DNA of 64,000 nt from Carallia brachiata. Its lineage: Eukaryota; Streptophyta; Magnoliopsida; Malpighiales; Rhizophoraceae. Location: NCBI GenBank assembly GCA_021464245.1, contig JADCRB010000001.1:877169-941168 (forward strand). Direction: 5' to 3'. The notes below the pieces were generated by a model. It was not told where the DNA came from and ran no database searches. It was given only the letters and a program-made list of their open reading frames with translations. This document shows, in pieces, positions 47,569 to 61,382 of the stretch. Position numbers and translations under genes: made by a program. Within the stretch, counting starts at the first letter, position 1, and each line of letters begins with the position of its first letter.

Positions 47569-50500
47569 TAAACAAACAAAATGTTCAAACAAAAAGAAAA
47601 AGAAATTTCCAAAAAAAAAAAAAACCAAAAATAAAATGCAAAGGGTAGCTCACGGCCAATTAGAGAAGAGTTTTAGATGTATACGAGTCTGAATATCTGG
47701 CCTGACAAAGATTTGCCACGTAGACAGACCATAACTCGGGGACTTGCATTATAGAGGTTGCTTTAACGCGAATGAGTGGATGATGATCATAATGATGATG
47801 CTGCTGCTGCCATCGCATGCCATTTGTGCGATAAATAAGGTTGGAAAAAAAATCTATTTTTTTTTCCGAATGTTTGTCCAAATTAAAATGAATATTAAAT
47901 TTTTTAAAATCAAGATGATTTTTTTTTAAAAAGCATATTTTATTTTTTATTATAAAAATTATCATTATTATTTTAAAAAATTGAACACATGTTTTAATTC
48001 GGACAAAAAATTGCAGGATCCGTGTCTAGAATAAATTTGTAATCTCGTGTAAGATGTCATCTAGGTGTCAACTTTTGATTTGCCAGTAAAATCTCCGTTC
48101 ACTGGGAGCTGTCAAAAATTCAAATCGTAAAATCGTGCTAGGGAAACGGGAAGAGAAGAGTGCGCAGAAGAATAGTGGACTTCACTTTTCTTTTTTTTTT
48201 TTTAAGTTTAAACATAATGCTTTTTTTTTTTTTTTGACAAAACATAATGCATAAATAATATTTGTCAAACAAGATATAAAGCCAAATGTTTGGCCATACA
48301 TAAATAAAATAAAAAAATTTAAATTTTTATTTTTTAAAATTATGATTTAAAATAACAGTAAATAATTTAAAATTTAACTTTTTTTAAAAAATAAATATAA
48401 TCATACGTTTAATCATAAACATATGACAATGTAGTTGGCCATTTTGTAAAAATACCGCTCAACGAAGGCAAATAGTCATACCGCTGAAAGGAGAATTGGT
48501 CAAGATTCAATAATTGTTGCTAAAAAAATGTATGATGATGTCCTTGTGCATTACATGCATCTTCGTTAGGATATAATTAAAAGTTAATAACACTAGATTC
48601 CATTCCTTAGTGGAAATCCATAAGAAATACAACCAAGATTTTGAAAAACGACGAGCATTCCTGTCTTTAGCGACACACAGGCCTAGCTGCATCTCTTAGT
48701 TGTTTTTTTTCTACAAAAAATTAGGTAAGTAGAGATGATATTCTTTTTATTTTTTCACAAAAAATAAGTAAGTATAAGTAATATTTTGTAAATTCACTAA
48801 AAAAAATTGAATTGGATTATTGTTCACGATAAATTGAACTATCTAACTCATGAAATTACCCAATAAAAGTTATCGAATTATTTATAATCTCGTAAAATCA
48901 GTGTATATTTAGGTCCACCACTTAATTTGACAATATCTTAAATTCATAATGTTTTATAATAGGGCGGGCCTCTTTACATTCACAACGACGCGAATGGGGA
49001 TGGTATCAATGCTAATTGGCATGTTACTGATCGTATCCGCTTACAAACCTCCATCAATGTTATATAATGTTATTCATGGTGCCCATTATTGTTGTTGTTG
49101 CGACTGTGAAACTCGGTATTCAAAACTCATTGTTCAATTAAAAATGCCAATAGAGTTGCAAACGAGGCCCAAACAAGGATAATTTGGCATCATCAAGATT
49201 CAAGGCTCGTGAATCGACTCCGAAATGGAACAATCTAGAATCACTTTGACAATCGCATAAAAAAGCTTAGACTTTAAGATGAATGTCGGTTACGCACTCA
49301 CCTTAAAATAACCGAAATAATTGAGTGGGACATTAACTGATACCAACGGCCAAATCAACAGAGTTATAAATGACAGTTAATATAGTTTATTGTTAGCTGG
49401 CCAATCAAAATATGGCACGACGATAGTTACTTTTTCTGGCACCTTCAATTTCAACGCTCCAAATCCCCAAATTGAGAATCGTGACCAAACGTGTTCGCTT
49501 TCTCATCCTACAAGTGTCGAAAAAGTAGCCGTCTTGGGTCCACTTGAGGTTCGTCCCTGTACAGTGATCGTTGCTTAAGCCAATCAGACGCCGTGCTGAA
49601 GGATTTGGACGGTTCAAGATAATTACATTTTATAATGTGCGGTCCGTTTGTTTGGACTTGAGAAACGGTAACGGGCAGAGGCTGTCCGTAACACTCCCGT
49701 GCCCCGATCGTGATTGGCGATCCGAGGATTCAAACTCCAAGCCCCACCCCTGTTTTTTTTCAATTTCTTTAATTCACCTCAACCACAAAAAAAAAAAAAA
49801 ATAATATAATATATATATAATTCAAGTGTAATTTGATAGCAGTGCATGAGCATCCCAACGAACTAAAAAAAAAAAAAAACACACGCACAAAGTTTCTTTT
49901 TTTTTTTTTGGTCAAAGTTTTTCATAAATCAAATGGAGTTTTGGGCCCTGAATGGGCTGAGCCCAACAGCTTTTAAAGGGAGAAATGTTAAGAGGGATAT
50001 TGAGGGTCAACCAGGCTCCTACTCTGGCAATGAAAAGCAATTTGTTGAGGGGGCCAATACATCAGTTTTGGATCTTTTATGACATTACCACCAGAATTGA
50101 GATGCAAATTCTATTTTGTTACATTGGACAACGAATTACCCGGAATCTTTGGACTTCTGAATATGCTGCACGAGTGTGCTATCCAAGCCGTGACATTTGT
50201 GTAATTCATAATAACCGAGTAGAACCCGCTTAAAGTTGCAAGCAGACGAGTTAAGCCGTTCACGAGGACTAACTTGAAGTCCAGAATCAAAATTTTTTTA
50301 TAACAATCCATTCATAATCTTAACTTTAGATATAGCAGGTCCAAATATGCTAATACGTCGGATACATTGAATTTATAAAAATAAATTTGTAGCTTAAAAA
50401 AACTCAATATCATTATAGTGAAAATTATGTAGTGAACGCACGTTGATGTGACGTAATCTAATAAAAAAATTATTGAATTCAGAAAAACAGAAACAAATTG

Positions 50501-50780
50501 TTGAATGAACTACATACCTTTTACATAATTTTCACTGTATTGTTACATAATCAAACTCGCCCCATCAGCTTACCCCTTATCATTAGACCAAATATCCACG
50601 GGTTCATTGCACTCATTTTTGGGCAAGTATTCTACACGCTTGCAAATTTATACATCCTTAGCATTACATTCTGGATTTGGAATTTGAGAAGGGTTTGACT
50701 GGTCCTGAGTAAAATTACTAAATTAGACTCAACCTAGCCGACCTTCTTTTTTTTTTTTTTTTTTTTGGAAGAGGTCAACC

Positions 50781-51401
50781 CAATGTTGTAAAAATCGGAC
50801 CGGTCATTGAACCGAAAAGTTTAGTGGTTTAAGGTTCAACCGGTTTAACTAGAAATTGAACCGATAAAACCGGTATTTAATATTAAATATATAAAAAATA
50901 CATGTTTATATACATTACACTTAAAAATTTATATGTATAATGTAATATTATAATATATATGTATGTATTAAAATACTTACATCTATAAATTTAAAATAAA
51001 TGATTAATAATTTATTAGAAAATAAAATTAACAAATTAAGAAAATTAATAATTGTCTTAAAAAGAGAAAATAGTAAGTGTTAATGTATTAATTATATAGG
51101 TTGGTATATGTATTATGTGAGAAGTATGAGAAAATAATAAGTAAAAAAAAAGAGAGTTTACAACAAGTTGTAAGTTGGTCTAGTGGTGTGAGACTTGCCT
51201 TTCATATCAGAGGTCAAAGGTTCAAAACTTAGCTTTGACAAAGTAAGGCGAATTTTTTTTTAATTATTGAACCGGTCTGATGATCGGGTTTTGACCGGTC
51301 CGGTCTGATGACATTTTAAAGCTAAACCCGGACCGGACCTCTGACCGGTCACCGGTCCGACCGGTTGAACCGACCGGTCCGGTCTGAGTTTAACAACACT
51401 G
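50781..51401. mobile_element. hAT-type MITE with exact 8-bp target duplication
   Basis: The ends CAATGTTGTAAAAATCGGAC and (reverse complement of the right end) CAGTGTTGTTAAACTCAGAC are terminal inverted repeats. The flanks carry identical GGTCAACC (50773-50780 and 51402-51409). TIRs beginning CA(A/G)TGTTGT plus 8-bp duplications indicate the hAT superfamily. Subterminal regions are full of ACCGG/CCGGT motifs. A tRNA-like SINE fragment lies inside. A relative lies at 61383-61830. Confidence 0.88.
51165..51250 (+). mobile_element. tRNA-derived SINE-like fragment nested in the MITE
   Basis: It has a pol III A-box-like GGTCTAGTGGTGTGAGAC followed about 35 bp later by a B-box-like AGGTTCAAAAC, then CTTTGACAAAGTAAGG and a T run. 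This layout is typical of plant tRNA-derived SINEs. Its exact ends are uncertain. Confidence 0.55.
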
Positions 51402-51658
51402 GGTCAACCTAGCCGACTTACTTTTACGCTATTGTTACAAATCCGAAACGAGCCGGGCTTAAGGGGCTTGGGCTAGCCCAACCCATTTAGGCATTTACTA
51501 AATCCCTCCCTTCCTCAATCACGTTCACACGTGCTTTTCCCACGTGCAGTGCCTTTTCGTCTCCATCCCCCACGTACACTTACTCGTTCAACGTTCAAAA
51601 AGATAGTTTTTTTTTCTTCTTCTTCTAAAACAAATGACAGCAGGCGCCATCTCTCTCT

Positions 51659-51670
51659 ATATATATATAA
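51659..51670 (+). promoter_or_regulatory. TATA box of the SOL1 gene
   Basis: TATATATATATAAG about 120 bp upstream of ATG 51789, following a C-rich ACGTG-containing stretch (51520-51575). Confidence 0.55.
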
Positions 51671-51788
51671 GTGTTGGTTTGCTTACCCGCACAAGATTTA
51701 CGTGACGCGAAGCGATCTTCTTCCCAAACAGAATATAGAAGAAATTAGTCGCCGCTTGTTTGGTTTTCTGGTTGAGTCTGTGGAGAAG

Positions 51789-54700
51789 ATGAAATCAGCG
51801 TTATCTCTGCTGCTAATACTGTGGCTCAACTTCTCCTATTTTCTACATTCCGCCGGTGCCAGAGGCCACCATCACTCCTCTTTGCCTTCCGGTTCCTCTC
51901 TCTCTCTCTCTCTTTGGTTTTTTTTTTATCTCTTATATGTTAAATAATGTAGATATAGAAGATCCCAATCTTTAATTTCCAATGCTTGGCGGTTTCAAGA
52001 TCCGTTAATTCTTTAGGATCTCGCATTAATTGGATTTTTCTCTCCGATTTCTTTCTTTTTCTCTCTCTCTTTTTTTGTCTTTATTTCTTTGTTTTCAAGA
52101 ATTTCCTTCCGTTTCTTGCTTTATGCTGCAAGTGGTGAAACTGGATGCAGTTGACTTTCTTTGTTTGTTTGACTAAATCGATGACTCATTATTACTTACC
52201 AAAAAACCAACCAAAAAAAAGATCTGTTGGTTTAGTCCAAAAGATTCTTGATTGGAGAAGGGCTGGGCTCGCAGATCAATAACAGTGCCTCTTTCTTCGT
52301 GGTGGAATCTATGGCTTTAACTTTATTGGATTTGGATTTAGGGTTTTATGTTTTTTTATAAAATTTTAATTTATTCTTCATATCTTGCTTGTTTTAACAG
52401 GATTTCAGAACGTTTCAAGTCCTGCTGGTTCTGTTAGGCAGTTACTCGAGGATGAACAGTCTCATAGAAGGTGTTTTACTTATTACTCCTTCTATTCTAG
52501 TTTGGTTTTTATTTATTTGTTATATTTTTCCATTTCTTGATTCATATAGATGTAAATATAATATTCTGATTTATTGGAGTGATTTTGTTTTTGGGGGGCG
52601 GGGAGTTACAGTGTCGATTTAGCTCGTGGCTACATGACTAACTCGGATCTTGAAAAAGCTGTGAAGGAGTTCGGCAGGAGATGCAGTAACATTTCTAGAA
52701 TCTACAGGTGATTCCATGGAATTAAGATGTTTCTTTTCTTGAAAATGTGTTCTGATGCGCCTTTCTATGAGGGTTGACATCCTAATTGCAAATGGGACAA
52801 AGTAGTGTATGTACCAAACAAGCTGGGCGCCTTAGATATCTTGTTTTTGCTTTAAGGTAACGGCGCTGACCTGTTCTTTGTTTCTCTCTTTGAGGGAAAT
52901 TTGGATTGGCTGCTCAGTATTGGAGAGAGTGTGAATGGAGTTCAACTGGTAATATTGTCATTAGCATTAGTCCCTTGGTTTCTCTTCTCGAGTTGCCTTT
53001 GTGTGTGACTTGTAGTTTAACGACTCAAACTTTCTGTTTTAAGTGGATTCTTTTTGACTTTTCTCTGCAGTGGGTTGTAGAGATCTCTGACAAGCCTGGG
53101 GAGGAAGAGGCTGAACCTGCTTTTAAGGTTAATGCTCTACTGTTACTCCTAGATACTTATTGCAATGTTACTTGTAGAATTTTGATTAGTTGCATTATTA
53201 TGAAGACCTTAAATTTTGCAAAAATAACTTCCCATGTTCTATCTCGTGACTTTTACATGTATAGAGTGTCCTGCTTATTCTTCTGTAGTGAAATTTGTTG
53301 ATTCCATGTCCTCTAAACAATCTGTCATTTTTGACAACTCGATTGCACCCCTCTATACTAATTAGCGCATTTACTTGTGAAAAATATTATTTTCAATTAA
53401 ATCAACTTCATTACTGATCGCTTTAGATTGCAGTTCATTGGAAATGTGCATGGAGATGAACCTGTGGGTCGTGAGCTCCTCATACATCTTGCTAATTGGA
53501 TATGCGATAACCATTTGACGGATCCCTTGGTACTTCTCTTTCCATGTTATGTGACAGACAAGGCATTCATTTTTCATGCTGCAGAGTACTTTTTTTAATC
53601 ATCCTATCTCAATTCATAATATCTATTCAGCATCAACTTGGTTGTCAGTTTTTTTAATATATGCCAGGTGTGCCTTTGGTTCAGCCTTTTACAGGAAGTT
53701 AAAAATTCACCACAAGATATCATCTAAAAAGGCTGTGAGACAGTGTCAGTGCATTTATTTTTTAATTTTCATGCAACAATACTACCTTACTATGTCTATT
53801 AAATTATCTTATGTTATGCAGCAAACATGCTTTTGCTCTTTGTGAAGAAGTAAGAAAAGTACTTTATAGCAAGGAAACTGAACAAGTTGTTAGTTTTGTT
53901 TTTTATGACTTGTCTATGCCCTTGGATCACTATTCTACATTAGCCTCCTTTAAGATTATGTTCTTTGACCAACTCATTTGGGTCTTCTAGCAACAGCAAT
54001 GGGTTTTCTTTTCTCGAATTGAGCAAACTTTACTGTCTTAAGATTGTTCTAAATAACAATTTCAGTACATATGTTTAGACAAATTTTTTCATCTTTGTTT
54101 GCATTTTATGGGTTTGTTTCCCTTTTTGCTCTAAAAGTTGAACCAAAAGATAAAAAGGCAAGAATATTCTAGACACATAACCATCCAATGACTCACTTTC
54201 CTAAACTTTCTAGCAAGCAAGACTAACTAATGTAATTGTTTCTCCTGTTAAGTGTAAATTAATTTTTAGTTTGATCTTACTCCAATGCATGTAGTTTATT
54301 GGCAATGTATGCCTACTTCTGTGCTTGACATTTTGAGATCTTCATTTCTCTTTTTTAAGGCCAGATTGATTGTGGAAAACGTTCACCTTCACATTCTTCC
54401 ATCAATGAATCCAGATGGATTTGCTCTAAGGAGACGCGGTAATGCACATAATATTGATTTAAATCGAGATTTTCCAGACCAGGTATTCTTTTCTTATTAA
54501 GGGTTCTCTGTTCTATCACCTTATCCTGGTCTAGCTCTAAATTGGAAGGGATCATATTCTTTTATGATAGGGAGTCGTATCCAGTACTTAGGTCCTGTTG
54601 AAGTCCTCTTTGATAGTAATCTATGATGCTATAATAACTAGACAAAATTATAGAATTATGGATTGTAAACAATATCCTTTTAGATAATTTACTATGCCAA

Positions 54701-57700
54701 TGCACTTTAAATTGAAACTGATAATTGGTTGTGGCCTTTTGTAAAAGTGACAAATATTGTGGAAGAAATAGAATGATTTATGTAATGTATACAATGTTAT
54801 TTGAACAACGAATTTCTTGAAAAAATCACCATGCACTTAAAAAAGTATGCCTCACGTTTATAAAATGATGTTATTTCAATTCTCAAACACCTTCCATATA
54901 CTTTTTTGATGAGGCATACTGTAGTCGGTTAACTCACCATAGCATGCTTTATTGTTTTGATGGTATTTCTCCAACAGGGAGCTTGATCCTTCCTTTTCGT
55001 TTAAGATTGAAAATTTTCATTCTTTAAGTAGGATTTTTGTGAATCTCTCAATCCTGTCTACAATTTGCTGTATGTCTGAAACTTTCTATATTCAAAGACC
55101 ATTTATCATAGTGAGTTAAAATGTGATATGATTCAATTAATGAAGACCATAGATATCACTTCTCCATGTATAGATGATCCATCCTGCCAGCCTGTTTTGT
55201 AAGAATTGTTATTTATGTTTCATTTCTAGACCTTTTTTTTCTTTTTTTGATTGATTCTATTATGCCTTCTTGTAGTCTAATGATGCAAAAGCTATTGATG
55301 AACATGTACTTGCAGTTTTTCCCTGTGAATGATGACATGAGCACTCGCCAGCCTGAAACAAGAGCAATTATGAAGTGGATGAGACAGATTCATTTTACAG
55401 CATCTGCTAGTTTGCATGGGGTACCTTCGTTTCCTCGTAACTGGCTGTCAATTTAACACTAGGATATACATGCCAATATTTGGTTTCCCTTTTGCATCCT
55501 GGCTGATTTCCTAGCTCCTTTTACTGCTAAGAGTGATAAAAAATGATTTATTTTGATACTATACACATTTTTATCATTCTAGCTCTTCTCTATCTTCTTT
55601 CTTATGATGTTTTTAGCAAGATTGAATTTTTCAAAATGCACATATTTAATCCAATAAGACATATCGGTTAAGTGGCAGAAGGAATGATGAAGCGAAGGTA
55701 CGGTGATATATGTCTTAAATCAACAATTGTTTATATCTGGTCATTCTTGTGTTTGTTGGGACTGGTTGCATAACTTATTTTGGCTGATTCTGGAGTTATG
55801 ACTTATTCGATAGGTTTTTTCTTGTCTATTGTGCAAATGAACAAGGGCTGTATCTTGCTTCCGTAATTATATCTCCTGTTATTCACAGGGTGCACTTGTT
55901 GCTAATTATCCATGGGACGGCACAGAGGATAGAAGGTAGTCATCTGTATTTTGCAACAACCCTTCAGCATTGCAAAAATTTGCAAATAAAACAAGAGAAT
56001 CAGTATATCATTGCCATGTATTTTCTTTTTGGGCTGTTTAGCATTCATTTGTATGGTTCATGTCCTTTATCCATAAGTTATGTACAAATAGCGCATTATC
56101 ACTTTCAAGCATTCTTTCCTTCTGATGTTGCTCCTTTATATAGCATTACTGATTTGCCATGCCATTTTCTTTTATTACTATGTGGTTTGTTGGGCTGCCT
56201 GGTTGCTTTTGATAACTTTAACAAAACCATGGCTTTTTACCAAGGCATTTCCAAAATTCCGGATGACTCAACCGTCTGTCCTCATTGCTTTATGAACAGT
56301 TTAACCTGACATGGAAAGTGCCACATATGTAAAGGACATGAGAAGGTTTTGATTTGTGCTGGTTGAGGATCTCCTTTCTCTTCTTTTCTGTTCTTTACCT
56401 CTTACTTTGGATACCAATTTCAGGAGAAATTACTATGGATGTCCTGATGATGATACATTTCGGTTCATGGCTAGCATATATAGTCACTCTCATTATAACA
56501 TGTCTTTAAGCAAGGAATTTCCTGGAGGAATTACTAATGGAGCATCTTGGTATGCAGCTTGTTACTTCTTTTGGCTTTTCTTTTCCTCTTATTTGTTGGT
56601 TTAAATTGTAAAAGTCACAATTGGTTGCAGGTATCCAATATATGGCGGCATGCAAGATTGGAATTATATTCATGCTGGATGTTTTGAATTAACATTAGAG
56701 ATTAGCGACAACAAGTGGCCTAATGCTGATGAGGTTAGATGCATGCTGCTAAAGCTTAAAATGCAGTACAATCCTCCTTGCTGGGCCCTTCTATCCATGT
56801 CTTATTGTTTGTCTGGACAGCTTCCAATACTCTGGGAATACAACAAAAAGAGTTTACTGAAGCTTGTAGCTAGTGTTACAGAGGTACACTCTTGTTGGCC
56901 ATTGACATGACATTAAGGATATGACATTCTTCTAGGGATTTTTCATTGGAAATATGCTTGCAATCGTCTGCAAGACACTGTATTGCTGTCTCAAGTAGGT
57001 TCAACCCAGTTCTGATCAGCAATTCAAATCTTTAAACATCATAGATTTCTGACCTTCACTATAAGATTTTTCTGGAGATTCTGATATGAACTTCACTTGT
57101 CTACTATTATTGTCATATATATTAGCATTTTACATTTTAACAAGTTCAGTCCATCATTTCATGTGATTTATGCGCTTAAAGACTGGAGTGCATGGAAGGA
57201 TCTTTTCATCAGATAATGGAAGGCCGATACCTGGTGCCATCGCAATCAGGGGAATAAATTACACTGTATGTTGTTACCCTTGATATTTTTGTTTCTGATT
57301 AATTTCTGCTTGTGAGATCATACAGCATTAAGCGTATCCTCCCTTTCTTCCTACTATATTTGGGAAAATTGATTTCTTGATGTCTGTTTGTATTAGTGCC
57401 TTGAACAATACTATAATTAATTGCTATGAGTTGTGATCTGTTGAGAAATCTCTCAAATATGTGTAGTATTCTAATCTGAACTGTCAATTCTTTCTCATGG
57501 AGGATGTTGGTTGATGAAGAAGCAGGGAATGGCAAGTTTTGCTACCAAAATTTATTTTAAAATCCGATTTGATGTTTGTCCCAGCAAAAGCATTTCGGGG
57601 ACACAAATCCCCCTGCTGCATTGGGACCAAATCAAACTCATCCTTTATTACAAAGAGCATTTGTGGATGCCAAAAGTGTGTTTAGCTGCCTCAAATGCAA

Positions 57701-59216
57701 TACTAAACACCCTTATGTTGGACGTGTCATGGCTGTCCTACTGAGTGTCTGACCTGATTGTAGCTTGTCTTTGGAATGATTGTAATCTGCAAAATGTTGA
57801 TATCAGTAGTACACAAATTACTGCATATACATCCTCCATGAGGGAGAGCGAGCCATGGCTCAATGGTTGAGTTGCTCCTTTGGTGACTTTCACGAGTTGA
57901 GGCGTGGAAACAGCTTCTTTGCAGAAATGCAATGGGAAGGTTGTGTACATATGCGTCCACCCTCCATCTACCTCTGCACTAAGCCGGGGAGCACTTTGTG
58001 CACCGGGTGAGCCCTTCACTGCATATACATCCGGCAACCACTGGACACGTAGGTTTGACAACAGACACAAAGTTAAGTAGAAGTTGTGGCACACACTTGG
58101 AATTAATTTGACCACTGTGCAATCTCTCTGGTGTATGGCTGTATGGCTGTCTTGAAATATTTTTGTTTTGTGTTGGTTTTCTTTTCAAACAAGGAATAAC
58201 CTGCCAAACTTTTGCTTATAGTTTGTAAAATTAGCGTGCTTGTTTTCCAGGAATATCCCCCCATTACCCAGAAAACTGGTAGTTTCGCCAATATTCATTT
58301 TCTTGTATATTTTTTAAGCAACTCCTTTGCTTCAACTGACAGGTAAACTCTGGTGGAAGTTTTGCTGATTACCATCGTCCGCTTGCCCCAGGAGAGAGAT
58401 ACGAAGGTATTGAATATTTTGCACCATGCATGGTTTTTAGTTATTTTATATGTTAAATTTAAGAAGTTAGTCAGAAAATTAGAGCTATCAAGAATATGGA
58501 AAATGCATCCTTAGACCCATCAAAATACAGGTTAGGTTCTGTCCGATCTATGTACCCCATCCACCCCCAAGATTCCTCTCCCCCCCCCCCCCCACCAAAA
58601 AAAAAAGTTAGATATGAGCATGAAGCATCAAATAAAATGGCTAATCTCATGTTCTAGAACCGATAGTTAACTTTGTTCGTTATGGTAAACAACATTGCCC
58701 CGAGGTTTTCCTGCACAATGCTGCAAACTCAGATATACAAGAGCTCTTTTATGCAAGGTTTGAGGGATTGTAGAAATCTCAAGTAAGGTCTATTGAAATC
58801 TGTTTGTAAATATTGAGGACGATTGGCTGCTAATAGCTTTTAGTCATCCTAGTGTACATGCTTTTAAGGAGACCTATGTGGTTTTAAAGTCAATTTGTCA
58901 TGTATATGTGAAAAATGTGTATGCAGTTGTGGCCACGTTGCTCGGGTACAAATCAAAGTCAACAAGCATCTGGTTAGGAGAAACGGCTGTGAATGCCGAT
59001 TTCATTCTTGATCCAGAAGTTAAAACAAAGGTACACAATACTTGTGATTGCAGCTGTGGAAGCAAGACGAGGCTTGGAATTTTTTGGGAGGTTCACTCCT
59101 TAATCTATATAATTTTGGTTGTTACCTTAGCATTTGCATGTGTTTTACTAAAGAGGAAAATGAGAAGCAACTCTTCAAGTCATAGACAGTTAACAAAAAG
59201 GTCACTACAGGTATGA
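51789..59216 (+). CDS. SOL1: SOL1-type zinc carboxypeptidase (M14, CPD-like)
   Basis: Fifteen exons with closing phases: 51789-51891, 52401-52470, 52612-52707, 52918-52948, 53071-53127, 53434-53529, 54360-54482, 55316-55420, 55889-55935, 56424-56549, 56631-56733, 56821-56883, 57182-57265, 58343-58406 and 58927-59216. They give 485 aa (Arabidopsis SOL1 is about 491). A signal peptide covers residues 1-24. The M14 zinc site is [13 protein letters not shown] (His125, Glu128) with His226 in ASLHG. Substrate Arg/Asn sites lie in IDLNRDF and a catalytic Glu in CFELTLE. A transthyretin-like domain and a C-terminal transmembrane helix ([17 protein letters not shown]) follow. SOL1 removes C-terminal basic residues from CLE peptide precursors in endosomes. 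The upstream in-frame ATG at 51531 lies before the TATA box and is rejected. No damage is seen. Confidence 0.96.
57835..58017 (+). mobile_element. Au-like SINE in SOL1 intron 13
   Basis: 183 bp with an A-box-like ATGGCTCAATGGTTGAGTTG, a B-box-like region CACGAGTTGAGGCGTGG, and a body ending TGTGCACCGGGTGAGCCCTT, strongly resembling the widespread plant Au SINE. The flanks carry a perfect 15-bp target duplication (ACTGCATATACATCC at 57820-57834 and 58018-58032), proving retroposition. Confidence 0.88.
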
Positions 59217-59943
59217 GGCACTCCTTTATTGTTTCATTAACACAGAGATTGTATAGCTTACATTCGCAAAAACAATGGGCGCACTTCATGTTGTTTCGAA
59301 GTGATATTTTTGGCTACACGCACTGACGGCAACTACGCACCGGGGATTGCTTGCATTTGAAAATAGAGTAAGACTACATAAATGTGTTTAATGAGGCAGT
59401 TAGGAGGCATGCATTTAATTTAATAATTTATCTATTTTTTATTTTTTCAAATTCAGTATATTTTTTATAATCCAACAATTTAGATAGTTTGCTTTGGATG
59501 TGTAAGCTACCTAGTTTTTCCGGAAGAATTTCTAGAGTTATGGCTGGGTATATGGGAAACCCCAACGTCTTGTTTGCAAATTTTGGGTGTTGGAGTCGAG
59601 ATTTAATTCAAATGTGCAAGTCCTGTGTCAGTGGAAATCGGTATTCGCAGGACGATTGCTTTGTTCTTTTATTTTTTTTGATCAATTGGTTTCAATTAAA
59701 ACTCAAATTTGTTATTAAAAAAAAAGATTAAAACTCAAATTCGAGATATTTAGTCATAGATATTTAGTCAGTGAGTAGAAACTCAATTTTTTTTATTTTT
59801 ATTTTTTTGCCTTCTTTACACAATCTGGAAAAAGTGAGGACTATTTTCTGCGCATTTCTTTGTTATTTTGTCGAAGTTTAAATATCCAGTGATCACCTCC
59901 CAGTTGGGATCCAACAGCTTTGTTCGCTGATCTAATTCCCTCC

Positions 59944-60839
59944 TAGACGCGGCACGGTCTAATCTTTTTAGAGCTTACTTATTTCGTGTCATGTGTTGGT
60001 ACGATTCATTTGTGTTTCGTGTCATGCCGATTCTTATTTAAAAGTTTAGATAGTACTATGGACTTGTGTTTTACTGTATTGGGGCTGTTTACTGTGCTGT
60101 TCTTGGGTTTCTCACTTTATTATGTCTAAATTATTAATTGTGTTTAAATTGTGACGTGTCTAGGTTATTAATTATATTTAAATCGAGTCGCGTTTGTATT
60201 ATTTATTATTCTTAAATAGTATTGTGTATTTTTATAAATAAATAAATATAAAATTTAAGTGAAAGATTAAAAAATTATTAGATTTAAAATAATTAATTAC
60301 AAAAATAAAATATTAAATTTTAATAAAAAAATAAAAATAAAATATTATATCACGTATAATTATTTGTTAAAATTTAAATAAGTATATCATATAAATATTA
60401 TCTCTAATTTTTATAATTTATAATTTAAAAAAATAAATAATTTTTTTATAAAATAATGATGTATTTAGTTCTATTAAATAAAAATTAAAAATAAAGACAA
60501 CGTGTAAATCATTGTATTTAGGTTAGTGAAAGAGTTTAATACTTTTATCTTTTTTAATCATGGTTCAAGGTTTGTTTCTTTTTTTTTTTTTGTTCTAATG
60601 TTAAACTCATTTTTAGAAAAGGTTATATTGGGCTATTTATGAATTGTATTTAGATCATGTTTAAACTTTAAAGTCAGGCAGCCTAAGACTAGTCATTATA
60701 GGCTCAGCCTGAGAAATATAAACTCAGTTCAGACTTTAATATTAATTATGCTTAACCTAAACTCCATATTATACAATTTAAGCCTTGCTTGACACAATAT
60801 ATATCGGCATGGGCCGACCTGACCCAACTGACACGTCTA
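59944..60839. mobile_element. Degenerate TIR element, possibly hAT-type
   Basis: The left end TAGACGCGGCACGG and the reverse complement of the right end TAGACGTGTCAGTT are imperfect TIRs. The flanks ttccctcc (59936-59943) and gtctctcc (60840-60847) match at 6 of 8 sites, compatible with an aged 8-bp duplication. The interior is very AT-rich and non-coding. Confidence 0.5.
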
Positions 60840-61382
60840 GTCTCTCCGCTACATCGACTCTCAACTTCAATTTTGGGAGATGTGTGGGTTCAACACATGT
60901 CATGTCAGCTACGCAACATCAAGAATTGACGGGACTTTGAACGATTGTTCCGCGCATATCGTGTCAGCCAACCCTTTTTTTTTTTTAATTTTATTTGAGC
61001 AGCAGCTTTTCTGAGCACATTTTTTTGCTTGAGCAACATTAGCTATCGATTCTTAGCGACTTCTCATTTACCGCTCCTAACTTTTATTGTATTCGATATA
61101 TGCTGATCAAGTTTTAGCAGGTACTGATTATTTTTCATTGATAAAATATATACCAAGTGGCATATAGTCCATGTACAATTTGAGTCGACCAGACGATTCA
61201 ATGACAGCCATGACTGAAGCATTTGTGGTAGAATTAGATTATGTGAATATTTATTAATATTTAATAATTTATTTATTTTATTTAATTTAGTATAATTTTT
61301 ATAATATAAAAGTATATATATTATTCCATATTCACGGCATGGCTCGCAAGATATTTTTCCTTTGTACTAATACGCTTTAGGA

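Larger units (their letters stand above)
43183..51658. other. Gene desert between GI and SOL1
   Basis: No coding region is supported over 8.4 kb. It holds two inverted MITE copies (43953-44183 and 44955-45180), the GC-rich island 47360-47568, an AT-rich fold-back-like stretch near 48270-48430, the MITE with SINE-like insert at 50781-51401, and many A/T homopolymers. Confidence 0.65.

Noticed and set aside
49390..49804. GC-balanced stretch sharing ACGGGCAGAGGCT with the 47.4-kb island
   Set aside because: Only a 13-bp match; not enough to call a related repeat.
51531..51788. N-terminal extension of SOL1 from an in-frame upstream ATG
   Set aside because: It lies upstream of the TATA box and reads through an untranslated leader; the signal peptide begins at 51789.
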